This document shows, piece by piece, positions 33,458 to 44,285 of a stretch of DNA of 64,000 nucleotides. The position numbers and the translations under genes are program-made. Numbering within the stretch: position 1 is the first letter of the stretch; every line of letters starts with the position of its first letter. Source of the DNA: Albula goreensis (Eukaryota > Chordata > Actinopteri > Albuliformes > Albulidae); contig CM040746.1 of the NCBI GenBank assembly GCA_022829145.1, positions 39,308,212-39,372,211 on the forward strand, written 5' to 3'. The notes below the pieces were generated by a model. It searched no databases, was not told where the DNA came from, and worked only from the letters and a program-made list of their open reading frames with translations.

Positions 33458-34193
33458 ACTGAAGTCTGCAGTCTCGCAGCCATGTCAATGGTCCAAAGAG
33501 ACTAAAGTCTGCAGTCTCGCAGCCATGTCAATGGTCCAAAGAGACTAAAGTCTGCAGTCTCGGAGCCATGTCAGTGGTCCAAAGAGACTAAAGTCTGCAG
33601 TCTCGGAGCCATGTCAGTGGTCCAAAGAGACTAAAGTCTGCAGTCTCGGAGCCATGTCAGTGGTCCAAAGAGACTAAAGTCTGCAGTCTCGGAGCCATGT
33701 CAGTGGTCCAAAGAGACTAAAGTCTGCAGTCTCGGAGCCATGTCAATGGTCCAAAGAGACTAAAGTCTGCAGTCTCGGAGCCATGTCAATGGTCCAAAGA
33801 GACTAAAGTCTGCAGTCTCGGAGCCATGTCAATGGTCCAAAGAGACTAAAGTCTGCAGTCTCCATGTCAGTGGTCCAAAGACCTGCAGTCTCGCCATGTC
33901 ATGGTCCAAAGAGACTAAAGTCTGCAGTCTGCAGTCTAAAGTCTGCAGTCTCGGAGCCATGTCAGTGGTCCAAAGAGACTAAAGTCTGCAGTCTCGGAGC
34001 CATGTCAATGGTCCAAAGAGACTAAAGTCTGCAGTCTCGGAGCCATGTCAGTGGTCCAAAGAGACTAAAGTCTGCAGTCTCGGAGCCATGTCAATGGTCC
34101 AAAGAGACTAAAGTCTGCAGTCTCGGAGCCATGTCAATGGTCCAAAGAGACTAAAGTCTGCAGTCTCGGAGCCATGTCAGTGGTCCAAAGAAC
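33458..34193 (+). repeat. Minisatellite, 43-bp unit, about 17 copies
   Basis: The unit is GAGACTAAAGTCTGCAGTCT, CGGAGCCATGTCAATGGTCC, AAA. Counting GGTCCAAAG from 33,491 to 34,185 gives about 17 units. Two sites vary between units: CGCAGCC in the first two against CGGAGCC later, and CAATGG against CAGTGG. A disturbed stretch at 33,855-33,945 holds shortened units. The period is not a multiple of three, so no frame stays open. Each unit contains a CTGCAG palindrome. Confidence 0.96.
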
Positions 34194-36279
34194 AGTTTAA
34201 ATGGGCAGAATTATTGAATGTCTTACCTTGAGTAATCAATGCTATGTTTATTTCAAAGCTATGTACAATGTGGCACTTACCTGGTCGGGATATGAAATGA
34301 ACTCTACCTTGCCAGATATGACACAAGCCTGGGTTCTTATACAAACGATGCACAAGTCATTCAACATAATTCAGCCTGTTTCACTGCACCAGAAGTTTGG
34401 ACTGCGGAGTAGAGGTTGGGTCCCAGAAGAACCGACACGTGGTCAGACATCGATATCCAAACAGAGTCTGCTCGGTGAAAATTAAACCCCTGAAAGAGAA
34501 ATTGGATCAGGGTGACAAGAACCAAACAAACACAGGGTATCAGAGAGAAGTAATTAAACCGGCATCAGGACATATCACTACACCTGGTTGTGTAATTTGT
34601 AGATATAAGCAGAATCAGCACATCTCAGCGAGAGGGTTTGAAAGGGGAAAGCTTATATCGTTGTACCAGGGTCTGGGCACAAATCCTGACAAACGCAAGT
34701 CTTACAGAAGTTTTTTTTTTTTTTTTTTTGATGCTGTGGCTTTCGGACAGTGAAATCGATAACCTTTCTGTTCTATGTGGTGACACATAGAGCCTCTCTT
34801 TACGCTATTGTTCCAACAATCCCAGAATGCTTAGAGGGTGAGGTAACCATTAAAGACACAGGTATAAAAAAAAAAAAGTTGAATAGGTCCTTCAAGGAAA
34901 CAGCCAAGCACAATAAATTCCCATCATTCCTACATTCATTTCTATCAGAACACAGCTTCTTTTCAAAGGATTGGTCATTAGTTTTCAAAGCACGAGACAG
35001 CGCTTTCAGGACCTGTGTCCATCGCAAGGCACTGCGCTCAATGGAATGAGGCCCTATAGAAAGTGGAACATAATGGAACGGAATGACTTTCACACAGCAG
35101 TTGTTCAGATGGAAAAATGTAATGTTGAAAAAAAAAAATAAAAATCTTTTAGCTCCTTCAGGTGGCGCACACAGGAAAAGGCGCATGTTCGTTGTGCTGC
35201 TGACCGTCCCAGGGCTGGGAAATCAAGACTATTATGGGATGTGGGAGGTCCACATTGGCAGGGGAACTCTTGGTGCTGCCTCAAGCAAGTAATTAGTGAA
35301 GGTTAGTCACCATGGGAACTGAAAAAATCATGAATATGGCTGCCTCCTCTTGATTCTGAGGGTGTCACTATGGAATTGATGATATAGTGAAGTTCACTTC
35401 ATTCCATTTTGCATTACATTTTGGAATGCCTAATTGAATTTGTATGCCCAAACCGTAATGGTTTCCGTAATTCCCTTTAGTTAAAGACAGTAGATATAGA
35501 TGTAAAAAAATGTTCCTTCACAGATGCAGACCGTAGGGCCCCTCCATGCATGTATACGGCTTTAAAGAGTCTAAGTGCGTTTGATTGTTTCTCAGCCAAT
35601 CAGAGCCCGCTGCGAATAGAATGGATAGGCTTGCTCATGTCTCAGCAAGGTGAGGCTGCCAGCGTTTTCACCTGCGGAAGAGTGTGATTCAGTCAGCAGC
35701 CTGTGGGGAACCCAGACGAGGGACAGGTGTGCTCACCTGGGGGAGGGCGGTGCGGGGGGAGCTCAAACAGGTAGGACAGCTGCTCCCTGTCACTCCATGT
35801 CCCAGGTGGCGGGCCTCCTCATCCGTCCGCTCGGCAGGAGGCGTCTCCGGGGGATACCGGAGGTGTCACGAAGACGTTTTCCTGGCCAAAAACCGAGCTG
35901 GGGGTGGGGCGGTTCAGAGCTCTCTGATGACAGAGCAGCCGCTGTTTCTCTCACAGCTCTGTGCTGTCCATATCTTTCACAGCACCGAGACAAACCGTGG
36001 CAAACCCCACCAGGCGGGACGCTGATCCACGACTCCATTCGTTTCCATTCGAAAGCCAGCTGTGGAGTAGCGACAGCTGCAAATGAGGATTCGTGAACCC
36101 CCATTAGGGTGGAGCTACACTCAGCCGTCACTCATCAACCTGTCTGAACCAATCAAAAATGTGTCTCTTTCCAATGAAAACTCATTCTCCCATGACTGCT
36201 ATGGGGTGCTTGATGCTTAGTTCAGGAACTCTGCTACACAAGTGGGGCGGGGGGGTTCAGATATGTGTAAAAGCTGCCA
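34194..36279. other. Unique sequence, one GC-rich part
   Basis: About 2 kb. A T run lies at 34,711-34,729 and A runs at 34,866 and 35,129. The part 35,640-36,100 is GC-rich and carries overlapping 113-148 codon frames on both strands. None has a recognisable domain, and overlapping frames in opposite directions suggest GC-driven openness rather than an exon. CCAATCAG occurs at 35,596. Confidence 0.4.
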
Positions 36280-36449
36280 GGGTGGCACTGTGGCTCAGTG
36301 GTCAGCACAGCAATAAGGACCCTGGTGCGAGTTTGCCATGACCAGGCCTTTGCTTCATGGAGCCTGAATGTCCATGTGGGTTTTGCCAAGTTCACCGTTT
36401 TCCTACCGTGGTCCCGATAGGAAGATTGGACTTGCCAAATTTCCCAGTG

Positions 36450-36538
<89 letters not shown>

Positions 36539-36638
36539 TAAGAGCAACGTAGTCAGGCTGCCTCCCTGCTGTTTTGCCCAATGCATGCTGGGATAGGCGT
36601 CAGTCCCCCTGTGGGTGTAAGTGATAGAGGGATGACAG
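36280..36638 (+). mobile_element. tRNA-derived SINE interrupted by a GT microsatellite
   Basis: The head GGGTGGCACTGTGGCTCAGTGG contains a perfect Pol III box A (TGGCTCAGTGG, 36,291-36,301). A diverged box B region lies near 36,324 (GGTGCGAG). The body words GGAGCCTGAATGTCCATGTG, GTGGGTTTTGCC and TTCACCGTTTTCCTACC follow. After the GT tract, the 3' part resumes with CCCAATGCATGCTGGGATAG and GCGTCAGTCCCC. This is the common fish GGCGGCACGGTGGC-type SINE. It is full length in outline, with 84 bp of expanded GT inside. Confidence 0.82.
36452..36535 (+). repeat. (GT)42 microsatellite inside a SINE
   Basis: A perfect run of 42 GT units. It occupies the place where this SINE family normally carries a short GTGTGAGTG stretch, so the tract most probably grew from the element's own sequence. 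Confidence 0.97.
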
Positions 36639-37045
36639 CTGTTTCTCTGTGCTGCCCTAACAGAGCTCAGCAGGCCTAAGGCTAAGGGTGTCAGACTGTA
36701 GGGCCTCTAACTGTTTAATACATCGGAAGTCATTAATTATGCCACAAATTCATTTGGCCATCATATTTTATAGTCGATACTTTCAGAGTCATTTTATCAT
36801 TAATTCTCATAATTTCCCTACAATTAATCACTCTGAACCGGAAAAAAAACGGCGCCTTGATTTGCATATTTATATAAGACCTTATCTCCAAATCATCACA
36901 ATTGCCAGCGGAACGTAATATCTGCAGGTTTTGTGGCTTCCTTTTAATTAGCAGCTAATTTAGGCCTCGGAAACAAGGTAAATTTAAACCCGTGACTTCA
37001 GTTAATCACCTACTTTCTGACACACGCAAAGGATCAGCCAGCATT
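36639..37045. other. Unique AT-rich sequence
   Basis: Holds TTAATTATGCC, TCATTAATTCTC and TTTTAATTAGCAGC, weakly enhancer-like words. No repeat or exon. Confidence 0.3.
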
Positions 37046-37178
37046 GTGGCTCTCCAGAACTACTGAAACACAATGTGGACATTTTGGCTCAACTGCATTG
37101 CTCAAGCACAGAGCATACATGGTGGCTCTCAAAGTTTGTTAAAACACACAGTAGACATTTTGGCTCAGCAGTATTGAG
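37046..37178 (+). repeat. Diverged tandem duplication, 76-bp unit
   Basis: GTGGCTCTC … GACATTTTGGCTCA … GTATTG/GCATTG occurs at 37,046-37,100 and again at 37,122-37,176, a period of 76 bp. The two copies differ at many positions, so the duplication is old. Confidence 0.75.
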
Positions 37179-38454
37179 GTCTAATATGGGTGACAATATT
37201 TCCCCAAGGCGTATTATGGAACACCAATCAAAATCACATAGAGCAATCCCAACACATTAGATATTTACACATTGGTTGACCACATGAATTCTTGTGGTCC
37301 ACATGAGTTCTTCAAACTCCCTCACAAATTTCTCCTCTAGCCAATGGAGTAAATGGAGTACAACAAGCCATCAAATTTGCAACACTTGGACACATACAAA
37401 TGCAAAAAAAAAAAAACATAATTTTTTGTGCTGAAATTCAAGATATTTCACTTTTTTAGAGAGAAGTCAGGAAGCCTAAATAGGAGCTGAAATATGGGAA
37501 TGCCCTGGGGAAAAATGGGACGGTACTTCCGCCCTGCCGCTGAGGTTCGTGTGTGGCCCTCGCTTACAAAATCCAACATCAGACCCCAACAGGCAAGTTT
37601 AAAGGTGTGTTTAAAAGCCCAGTGTGTGCTGTTCAGGAGATGTAGTGTGGGTACCTGGCAGGGCATTCTGCTAATTGTGCATGTATAGTATTATGGCCCG
37701 AAAGTCCACCAATGTTTTGAATAACAGAGAGGACTATGTTGACCGCAGTACTAAACCACCACGATCATATAATCTCAGTCAAAATCGACTAAACACACCC
37801 AGTTGAGCAATCTGAAATACAAAAGGCAAACAACGTTTTATTTATAACAAATAATCTAAGCAACATGTCAATACGTGAAAAGTAAAACACATATAAGTAA
37901 CAAATAACATATACACAAGTGGAGTTCTCATGGTGTCCTTACATTGTTCAAAGTGCTCAATAATGCGCCAGCTACAGCAGACAGGCTAATTAACAGTGAA
38001 GTCGCCAACAGCAACAACAAACTAAAACAAAATGGCTAAATTGGAATTAACGAGTGTCCTGAGAAAAGTCCAAAGAAATTGCCAGAGAAATGTCAGAAGT
38101 GACGACGTGGACAATCCATTTTGTAGCTTGGCATCCTTTTAAAATTGCTGCTCAGCGATTATCACAAAGTCCTCAATTGCTTCATTTCTAATCTGGTTTC
38201 TTGGTGATGAGCGGGATGTTAACTTGTTTTCATAGCAACGGTCGCCAGTGTATCCAGTTGTTTCCGCATCCTCTACAAGTGTTGCCTGGCGATGATATTA
38301 ATGTTCTAAGCTCTGTCTGAAACATTAAAAAAGAACACAAAGCAGCAACAAAACAGATCATAGGAGGTGATATAAAAGCAAACAGTTAACCAGGGAGACA
38401 TAACTACAGACTTCCCCTGCAGAGTGTTTGTTAATACAGCATTTTCCAGGAATT
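37179..38454. other. Unassigned AT-rich sequence, possibly an old interspersed repeat
   Basis: The part 37,700-38,400 has the A-rich, AATAAA-bearing (minus strand, about 37,842) texture of a retroelement-derived sequence. I could find no paired termini, second copy or target duplication in the window, so it stays unclassified. An A run lies at 37,406-37,418. Confidence 0.25.
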
Positions 38455-38965
38455 GACTCTTAATTACGCCCCTTGCCCTTGATCATAATTAATGAAAATT
38501 ATCTTGGCGTGCATCGATTTGAGGGTCTTCTCTTCCTCTTAGGGAGACACTTTGAGCAAATGGAAACACATAAGAATAGGCAGTGCGAGAATCAGGTTCA
38601 GTATCCCCTCACTGAAATCAATAGGGTTGTATTTGCATGTCATAGAAAAAGGTGGCTAAATGAACATGGCCGCAGAAAGGCCATTCCGTGGCTGTCACCA
38701 CGGCGACAGAGATGATCCATTAGATAGTGATGGAACAATGGCCTCGGCTCAGCCATGAATCTTTCACCATTACCATCGTTCAGCTGATGTAAGTAATTAT
38801 TATTTTAGCATGAGCCAGCTGGACAGAGATTAATTATTTCGGCTGTGAGAGAAGAAAGCGGGCCTTTTGTGACAAATGCTAAGTGAAAAATTGAAATGTG
38901 CATGGATAATGCGTGACACTTCTGGAAGAAGTGAATGTCTTTTCTGTGAGTCAGGATTATGCTTT
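38455..38965. promoter_or_regulatory. Strong candidate conserved non-coding element
   Basis: About 500 bp of unique, high-complexity sequence with a dense set of developmental transcription-factor words. These are GATCATAATTAATGAAAATT, the octamer complement ATTTGCAT (38,631-38,638), a SOX-type ACAATGG (38,735-38,741), TTCAGCTGATG, GTAAGTAATTATTATTTTAG, an E-box-like CAGCTGG, and GAGATTAATTATTTCGGC. The 80-codon frame over it has no recognisable domain. Of all blocks here, this one and those in the duplicated segment most resemble ultraconserved-type enhancers. Conservation itself is not shown. Confidence 0.48.
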
Positions 38966-39428
38966 TACTATGGACAGATGTGGTGTACTGTATGTGTCAT
39001 GTGATCTCTACTGTACATACCACTCACTTAGGAAACGTTTTAGATTAAGTATATACATTTTTAATGCTTTACTTGACTATACGTAATGAAGGCTACATAA
39101 CACTGTCATAATCATATTATAGAATCTGTCATAAGCAGCCATGAGAATGTATTACAGTTCAATGAATATGCCATAGCGCTGTTATAATTTGTGTAGAGTT
39201 CTGTAAAACACATTAAACGCACATCCTCCAGCCCAGTGTCCCCATCACAGTGCTGGGGCATGAGGAGTGGGTGCCCCCTACTGGGCTATCAACATCTCTT
39301 CCAGCAGCACCTTAGCTTTCCCAGGTGGGCTCCCATGTACAGGTGCTACCCAAGCCACACCTAGCTTCAGGTGGGGGGCACTGGAAGGAGTCAGGGTGTT
39401 ATGCCCCAGATATCAGGACACTCGTTTA
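38966..39428. other. Unique sequence, nothing recognised
   Basis: Single-copy sequence between the enhancer-like block and a transposon. No feature seen. Confidence 0.4.
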
Positions 39429-39436
39429 CTTTAGAT
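39429..39436 (+). repeat. Target-site duplication, left copy
   Basis: CTTTAGAT, identical to 39,764-39,771 on the other side of the hAT-type element. Confidence 0.88.
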
Positions 39437-39763
39437 TAGGGGTTCCCAAAACCCATGACCCCCAAAATAACGGCGCCAGAGACTCACAACCCCCACTTAT
39501 CGCCGGAGGTGGGTGAAACATACAATTCACACACACACAGACTAATAGGCCTATTCACACCGGGCACAGTGCTTTGATAACACAAAATAATACAATAGCT
39601 TAACAACCATAAATGCATTCTTTTTTTATAGTAATAAAGTAACATTAAACTTACCTAATGAGATTGATGGGCACTACGCATGGAGCACAACAAGTCCAGA
39701 CTCTGTGTAGTTTTGGGTTCTGGAAATCATCTTGCAACCCCCCACCCACTTTGGAAACCCCTG
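39437..39763. mobile_element. hAT-type non-autonomous DNA transposon (MITE), 327 bp
   Basis: The left terminus TAGGGGTTCCCAAA and the right terminus TTTGGAAACCCCTG form 14-bp inverted repeats agreeing at 12 positions. An exact 8-bp direct repeat CTTTAGAT flanks the element on both sides (39,429-39,436 and 39,764-39,771). Terminal CAGGGGTTCCCAAA and 8-bp target duplications are characteristic of hAT-superfamily elements in fish. There is no transposase frame, so it would depend on an enzyme made elsewhere. Perfect target duplications suggest a fairly recent insertion. Confidence 0.9.
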
Positions 39764-39771
39764 CTTTAGAT
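39764..39771 (+). repeat. Target-site duplication, right copy
   Basis: CTTTAGAT, identical to 39,429-39,436. Confidence 0.88.
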
Positions 39772-40975
39772 TACTGATTGCCACTCATAGAGCTGCTAAC
39801 GCAGGCCTGACTCACAGCCACAGTCCCATGGACGCCTTGGTTAAGTGAACAGTGATTACAAACGGCTTTACAGGCCACCCTCCGATAAGGAACAGAGATG
39901 TGAACTCCCCAGGGGCGCTGAAGGTAAATCAATCGAGTCTACTGGCCCTTTGGGAGGACAGTGGGGGGGGTGACACGGGGAAAGACGGAGCACGGTGACA
40001 GGCAGACCGTGGTGGTAGACTCTGGCCTGATCAAACCAGCGGTGCAGGCAGCAGGGCGTGCGAAAGGGCTGCTGTCGGAGGCTGTCTTTGACGCCTGTTT
40101 GAATTATTACCTAATGTAGCAGAACAGCACCCTGTGGCTAGCAGACGCTGCTGTCTCCCACACACACACACACATGGTCCCTGTGTCCATTTTGCTGCCC
40201 ATCTATCTATAATTCCTCGGAAGCGTCCTTGTATCTGCTTGTAAGCGTGTTTCTTTTAACTATACAGAAACATAAAAGTGTATAGGAAGACACAAGGTTT
40301 GCTAAGGCATATACATTTAAAATCAATGTACAGAAAGGTTATCATCCTGTCTTAAGGCATATAGCCTTAAAATCATGTATAGAAAAACAAACCCTCAGAG
40401 GTAACTTTCCTGGGCGAAGGTGTACAGCCTAAAAATCACGCACAGAAAAGCATACATACAGCTTTCCATTCCAGGGCAAAGGCACATAGCGCTCATAGCT
40501 TACTAACCTTTAAACGAGATCCGTTAGTGATCATTTAAGCGCTGCGAGCGCCAGGTATGGAGGAGACATGTAACCCAGGATCGCAAAGCTCTGTTTGGAA
40601 AAAAACACAAACCTGCTAAATATTTAATCGCGCAACAGCCAAGGGCTTCCACTCGGGGTTGGGCCAGCTTGTGTGTGTGAGCGTGCTTTTGCGCTCACAG
40701 AGGCCGTGAGACAATGCTGTGGATATCCTGGGGGTAATAGGTGCTCTCTGAAAGGCACCACCTCATTCATATTTTAGCGGCCTGCATTTGTTTCCCAGGT
40801 GGAGGCGTTGCTGCTTGCCTAAACAGTTCTTGGGTGTGAATGTGTTTCGGAAACAAGACGCAGGTATTCCTGTGTGTCACTAATTTTCAGCCAGGGGCTT
40901 TGTCAGGCTTTGCAATTATAATAATTAAATACCAGTGATGACATCATCACATTGCCTATCACTGTATAATTTTCT
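39772..40975. other. Unique sequence with a weak local repeat
   Basis: Between about 40,250 and 40,490 the words AAGGCATATA, TTAAAATCA and ATAGAAA/ACAGAAA recur four times about 60-65 bp apart (ACAGAAACATAAAAG, GTACAGAAAGG, GTATAGAAAAACAAACC, GCACAGAAAAGC), an old degenerate tandem repeat. No exon was seen. Confidence 0.45.
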
Positions 40976-41185
40976 CCCTACTTTTTCTTTGTTTTTTTCT
41001 TTCTTTCCAAACGCCCTCCTCTTTCTCTCCCTCCCTTCTTCTTCTCTGAATTTTGAATGCTGTCCTCCTCCTACCTCTAACACCCCTCTGCACTCTTCCT
41101 CTTTTTCTCTCCCTCCCTCTCTCTCTGATTAACCATCCCTTTCTTTTTATCTCTCACTCTCTCCCTCACTCTGATCAGCTGTCCC
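40976..41185 (+). repeat. Pyrimidine-rich tract
   Basis: About 200 bp dominated by C and T with TTTCTTTC, CTCCCTCC and CTCTCTC segments but no fixed period. Open frames here are Ser-Leu-Pro-rich artefacts. Confidence 0.75.
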
Positions 41186-41690
41186 TCTCACCAGCCCCCA
41201 CCCACCCCCAACCCCCAGTGTGCGCTGGTCCCATGTGACCTGGGTGAAGTGCTCAGGCCATATCCCCTGCAAACCTGTAGAGTCGCTGTGTGGCAGCACA
41301 TCAGCGACAGAGTGAATCATTCAAACCTCTCTATTTCAAGCCTGTTATTTGATTAACCTCTTGGTCTGTGGACTTCATTAGCATGGCCAGAGCAGGGTGG
41401 TAAATACAAAACCTCAGCTCTGTTATTGAGTCTTTATTAAACAGTTATTAAGGCTTTACTAAGCCTTTATTTTGTGTGTTATTATACTCCTCCAGTGACG
41501 ATTGATTGCTATTACAATAATAGTTATAATAATGAGGATGGATGCTTATCAGTTGATTGTCTTATCCGTAATAGTGCTTTATTGTTATCACCTTCATCAT
41601 CAAGTCACTCTCATCAGCAGCAGCATCAATATCCTCATGGCAACATCGCCAACCCCCTCACACCCCCCCCACCCCCCCGGAGGAGCAATG
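41186..41690. other. Unique sequence with C-rich patches
   Basis: C runs occur at 41,190-41,217 and 41,653-41,678, and AT-rich sequence lies between. No gene or transposon was recognised apart from the SINE fragment that follows. Confidence 0.4.
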
Positions 41691-41691
41691 T

Positions 41692-41788
41692 GGGGTTATG
41701 GACCTTGCTCAAGGGCATTGATATTAATGCGGCTTTAACCACCAACTTTCACAGTTCTAGCCAAGCACCACAGCCACTAGGCTACAGG
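41692..41788 (-). mobile_element. Minus-strand SINE fragment, same family as 10.6 kb
   Basis: On the plus strand it reads GGACCTTGCTCAAGGGC … AGCCACTAGGCTAC. This is the complement of the GGGCCCTTAAGCAAGGTCCT and GTAGCCTAGTGGCT words of the SINE at 10.6 kb. The tail is absent and the box B region is diverged. Confidence 0.6.
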
Positions 41789-42785
41789 TCACTCAGGTTT
41801 GCGGTTGGCCTCTGTTCATGTATAAATCAGGAGGGATTTGTTCTCTGCGTCTTGTGTGGTAAACGAGATATCAGCTCCCTGGTCCTGCAGAAATGAGGAG
41901 AGAAGTCTCCTGGAGAGTGCATAAGTATTTCCTTGAACATCAAAGAAGCTGTCAATTATGAATTATTAATATCCTTTTACCATATTAACGGTGGAAAGCA
42001 TCCTGATTCTGGCAGCGGTGGAGATCTGAAACATTGAGATAACTGTATTAAAGATTGAAAACAAAAACAAACGGTGAATGTTGTCGATTTGCCTCGGAGT
42101 ATTAGCCAGTGAAGCTGAGGTGGCAGTGACTCTGCTCATCACTGTTTCAGTAACAGATACAGACATCCGAATGAGCTAACGGTTTACTTTGATTTAGAAT
42201 TCCAGTTGCAAGGTACGGCATTGAACTTTGTCACATGCAAACAGCCATGCAGCCGAAGAGTCGGTTTAAAATCTCTACACACCCAAAACTCCAAATGCTG
42301 TGAGGTTGTGGACCTACCTTCCAACTCAGCTTCCTCATGACATGCATTAAGATCGGTGATGAAGATCTGTGTACGCGCAGGTCTTTGGCATTTTGCATAG
42401 TACGATGCACCAATAATCAGTAGCTTTTTCTTTTTCTCCAACAGTTTAGTTGTTTGTAAGTGCTTTGTAGCAGGGAGACATTGGCAATGAACAAAATAAA
42501 CAAAAGGACATTTTTTTTAGAATGTAATGAAGGTTATTAAAGTCACAGTCAAATTCATAAATACAGTAATTCCATATTCGTCGACTCGTTTGCCAAAGCA
42601 GTTATTATAGTACAGGGCAATCTTATACTTGTGTTAAGATGTGTGCTACAACAGTACACAGATATGCAGATCGTGGTGCTGAACCCAGTAATTTGTGTTG
42701 AGAGTTGCATATACAGCATGCTAATTATGAAGCTTTGATCGTGTCGATTTTCCACATAGAATATTGAAAATGTAAATGGATAAAG
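41789..42785. other. Unique sequence, nothing recognised
   Basis: Single-copy, AT-rich. Open frames of 60-89 codons show no recognisable domain. Confidence 0.4.
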
Positions 42786-43150
42786 GACATTCTGTATTTC
42801 CTGTCTCGTTAGCGAATGAGTCATTGCTGAGTTATCTCTCGTTTGAACAATTTGTTTTCATCTCGCTGTTTCGTTCGCCCGCCGCACTGATCGGCCTGAC
42901 AGTCCTTTGTATCTTCTGGGAGAGCGTTTTTTTTTTTTTTTTTTTCAAAGGGCTGCGATCTGCATGTCATGTCAGAAAAAGGCCCAGTGCCCACCTACAG
43001 CTGGTCTCAAAGGCGGCCCTGTCTGTTTCGCTGTTACATCACGCCGCTGTCAACGAGGAGGTGTCGCGCTCCATCAGGCCAATCCCATGCGACTCTCCTT
43101 GGAAGACCTCTCCCATAGTTTGAGCAAGCTGCCTTAGCAATTAGCGTCAG
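42786..43150. promoter_or_regulatory. Candidate conserved non-coding element
   Basis: Unique sequence with CGTTAGCGAATGAGTCATTG (including an AP-1-like TGAGTCA), TTTGAACAATTTG (SOX-like), CGCCGCACTGATCGGCC and TTAGCAATTAGCGTC. It is split by a T run (42,928-42,946). Open frames across it pass through the T run and match nothing. Possible enhancer. Confidence 0.36.
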
Positions 43151-44210
43151 GCAGAAAGAAAGGGAGAGAGAGTGGAAGGAACCAGCCTGTGGAGAGAAGT
43201 GCAGTCCTCAGCTTCGGCTCTCTGATTGGTCCCTAGTCCCATTCCTGCCACTTCGATACTGTCAGAACAACCCTCCTCCCAAAAACATTAGGCTCTTTTT
43301 TTAGTGCTTTCCACTTCTTCATCACTGTTCAAGCAGTATCAAGGTCAGGGCCCCAGTTTACAATTTGTGATTCAAAATGACTCAGGGATTACCTGATGTA
43401 TTCATATTATTGCATCAATCAAAAGCTGTGATGTGAAAATTGCCTTGAATTGCCTTCTCGGTCGAATTGGATATATTTTGTGTGCAATAATTTTGCAAAG
43501 GAGATATTCATCTCTATTGCATTTTAAGGTACAAGAAAGATAAAATATGATATGATACAAGATAGAGAAAATGAAAAATTGCCCCTAACTTCTGTGTAAG
43601 TGCATTGAAACTACAGAGGGCAAGGATAGCGCAGTTCTTATCTACATTCATTTGGTGACATTGTATTTACAGTTGTAAAAACTGCATTTCAATATTTGAA
43701 TGGTGTTCTACACAAGAGACAAGATGTATGTGGAGAAACTAATCTCATGTGCAGAGAATAGCAGATGTCTTTACTGAAATCCCTGTGCAAATAATTCAGT
43801 GTTTTCAAGACATTTTCATTTAGCAATATTTTAACTTGCAAATTAGCATAAGCAATTCTTCTGTTTGAAAGGCACAGACGTGGGGATAAAAAAGGCTGAT
43901 TCAAACAACACTTAGAATTCGTATAAAAGTGAAACCTAGGGAAAAATATCCAAAGCGTACGTGCTAGGCACTTATAAATCAGTTTTCAGCAGGCGGTGAG
44001 CTCACTGTGTGCAGAGAAGCCTGAGTCATTTAAAGCCCAAAGAACTGATTTACCTATTCAAAATATTAACAATAAAGTGCGCAAGTGATCACTTTTCAAA
44101 GACAAACCCCCAGGTGTAATTTAAATTCATCAAATTGCAGGAAGTAACAGAGTGTTTCCCACAGGAGGAATGAGAATAGAACAGCGCACTTGAGAAAACA
44201 ATAGTTCCTA
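43151..44210. other. Unique sequence, nothing recognised
   Basis: About 1 kb, AT-rich. CTGATTGG occurs at 43,222. No exon or repeat was seen. Confidence 0.4.
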
Positions 44211-44214
44211 ACTA

Positions 44215-44215
44215 C

Positions 44216-44285
<70 letters not shown>

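Noticed and set aside
35650-36131. 148-codon plus-strand and 113-codon minus-strand frames in a GC-rich stretch
   Set aside because: Opposing frames are open together because of base composition. No domain, no consistent splice borders.
37700-38400. A possible solo LTR on the minus strand (AATAAA signal, promoter-like AT sequence)
   Set aside because: No paired termini, flanking duplication or second copy could be found in the window, so no element is called.
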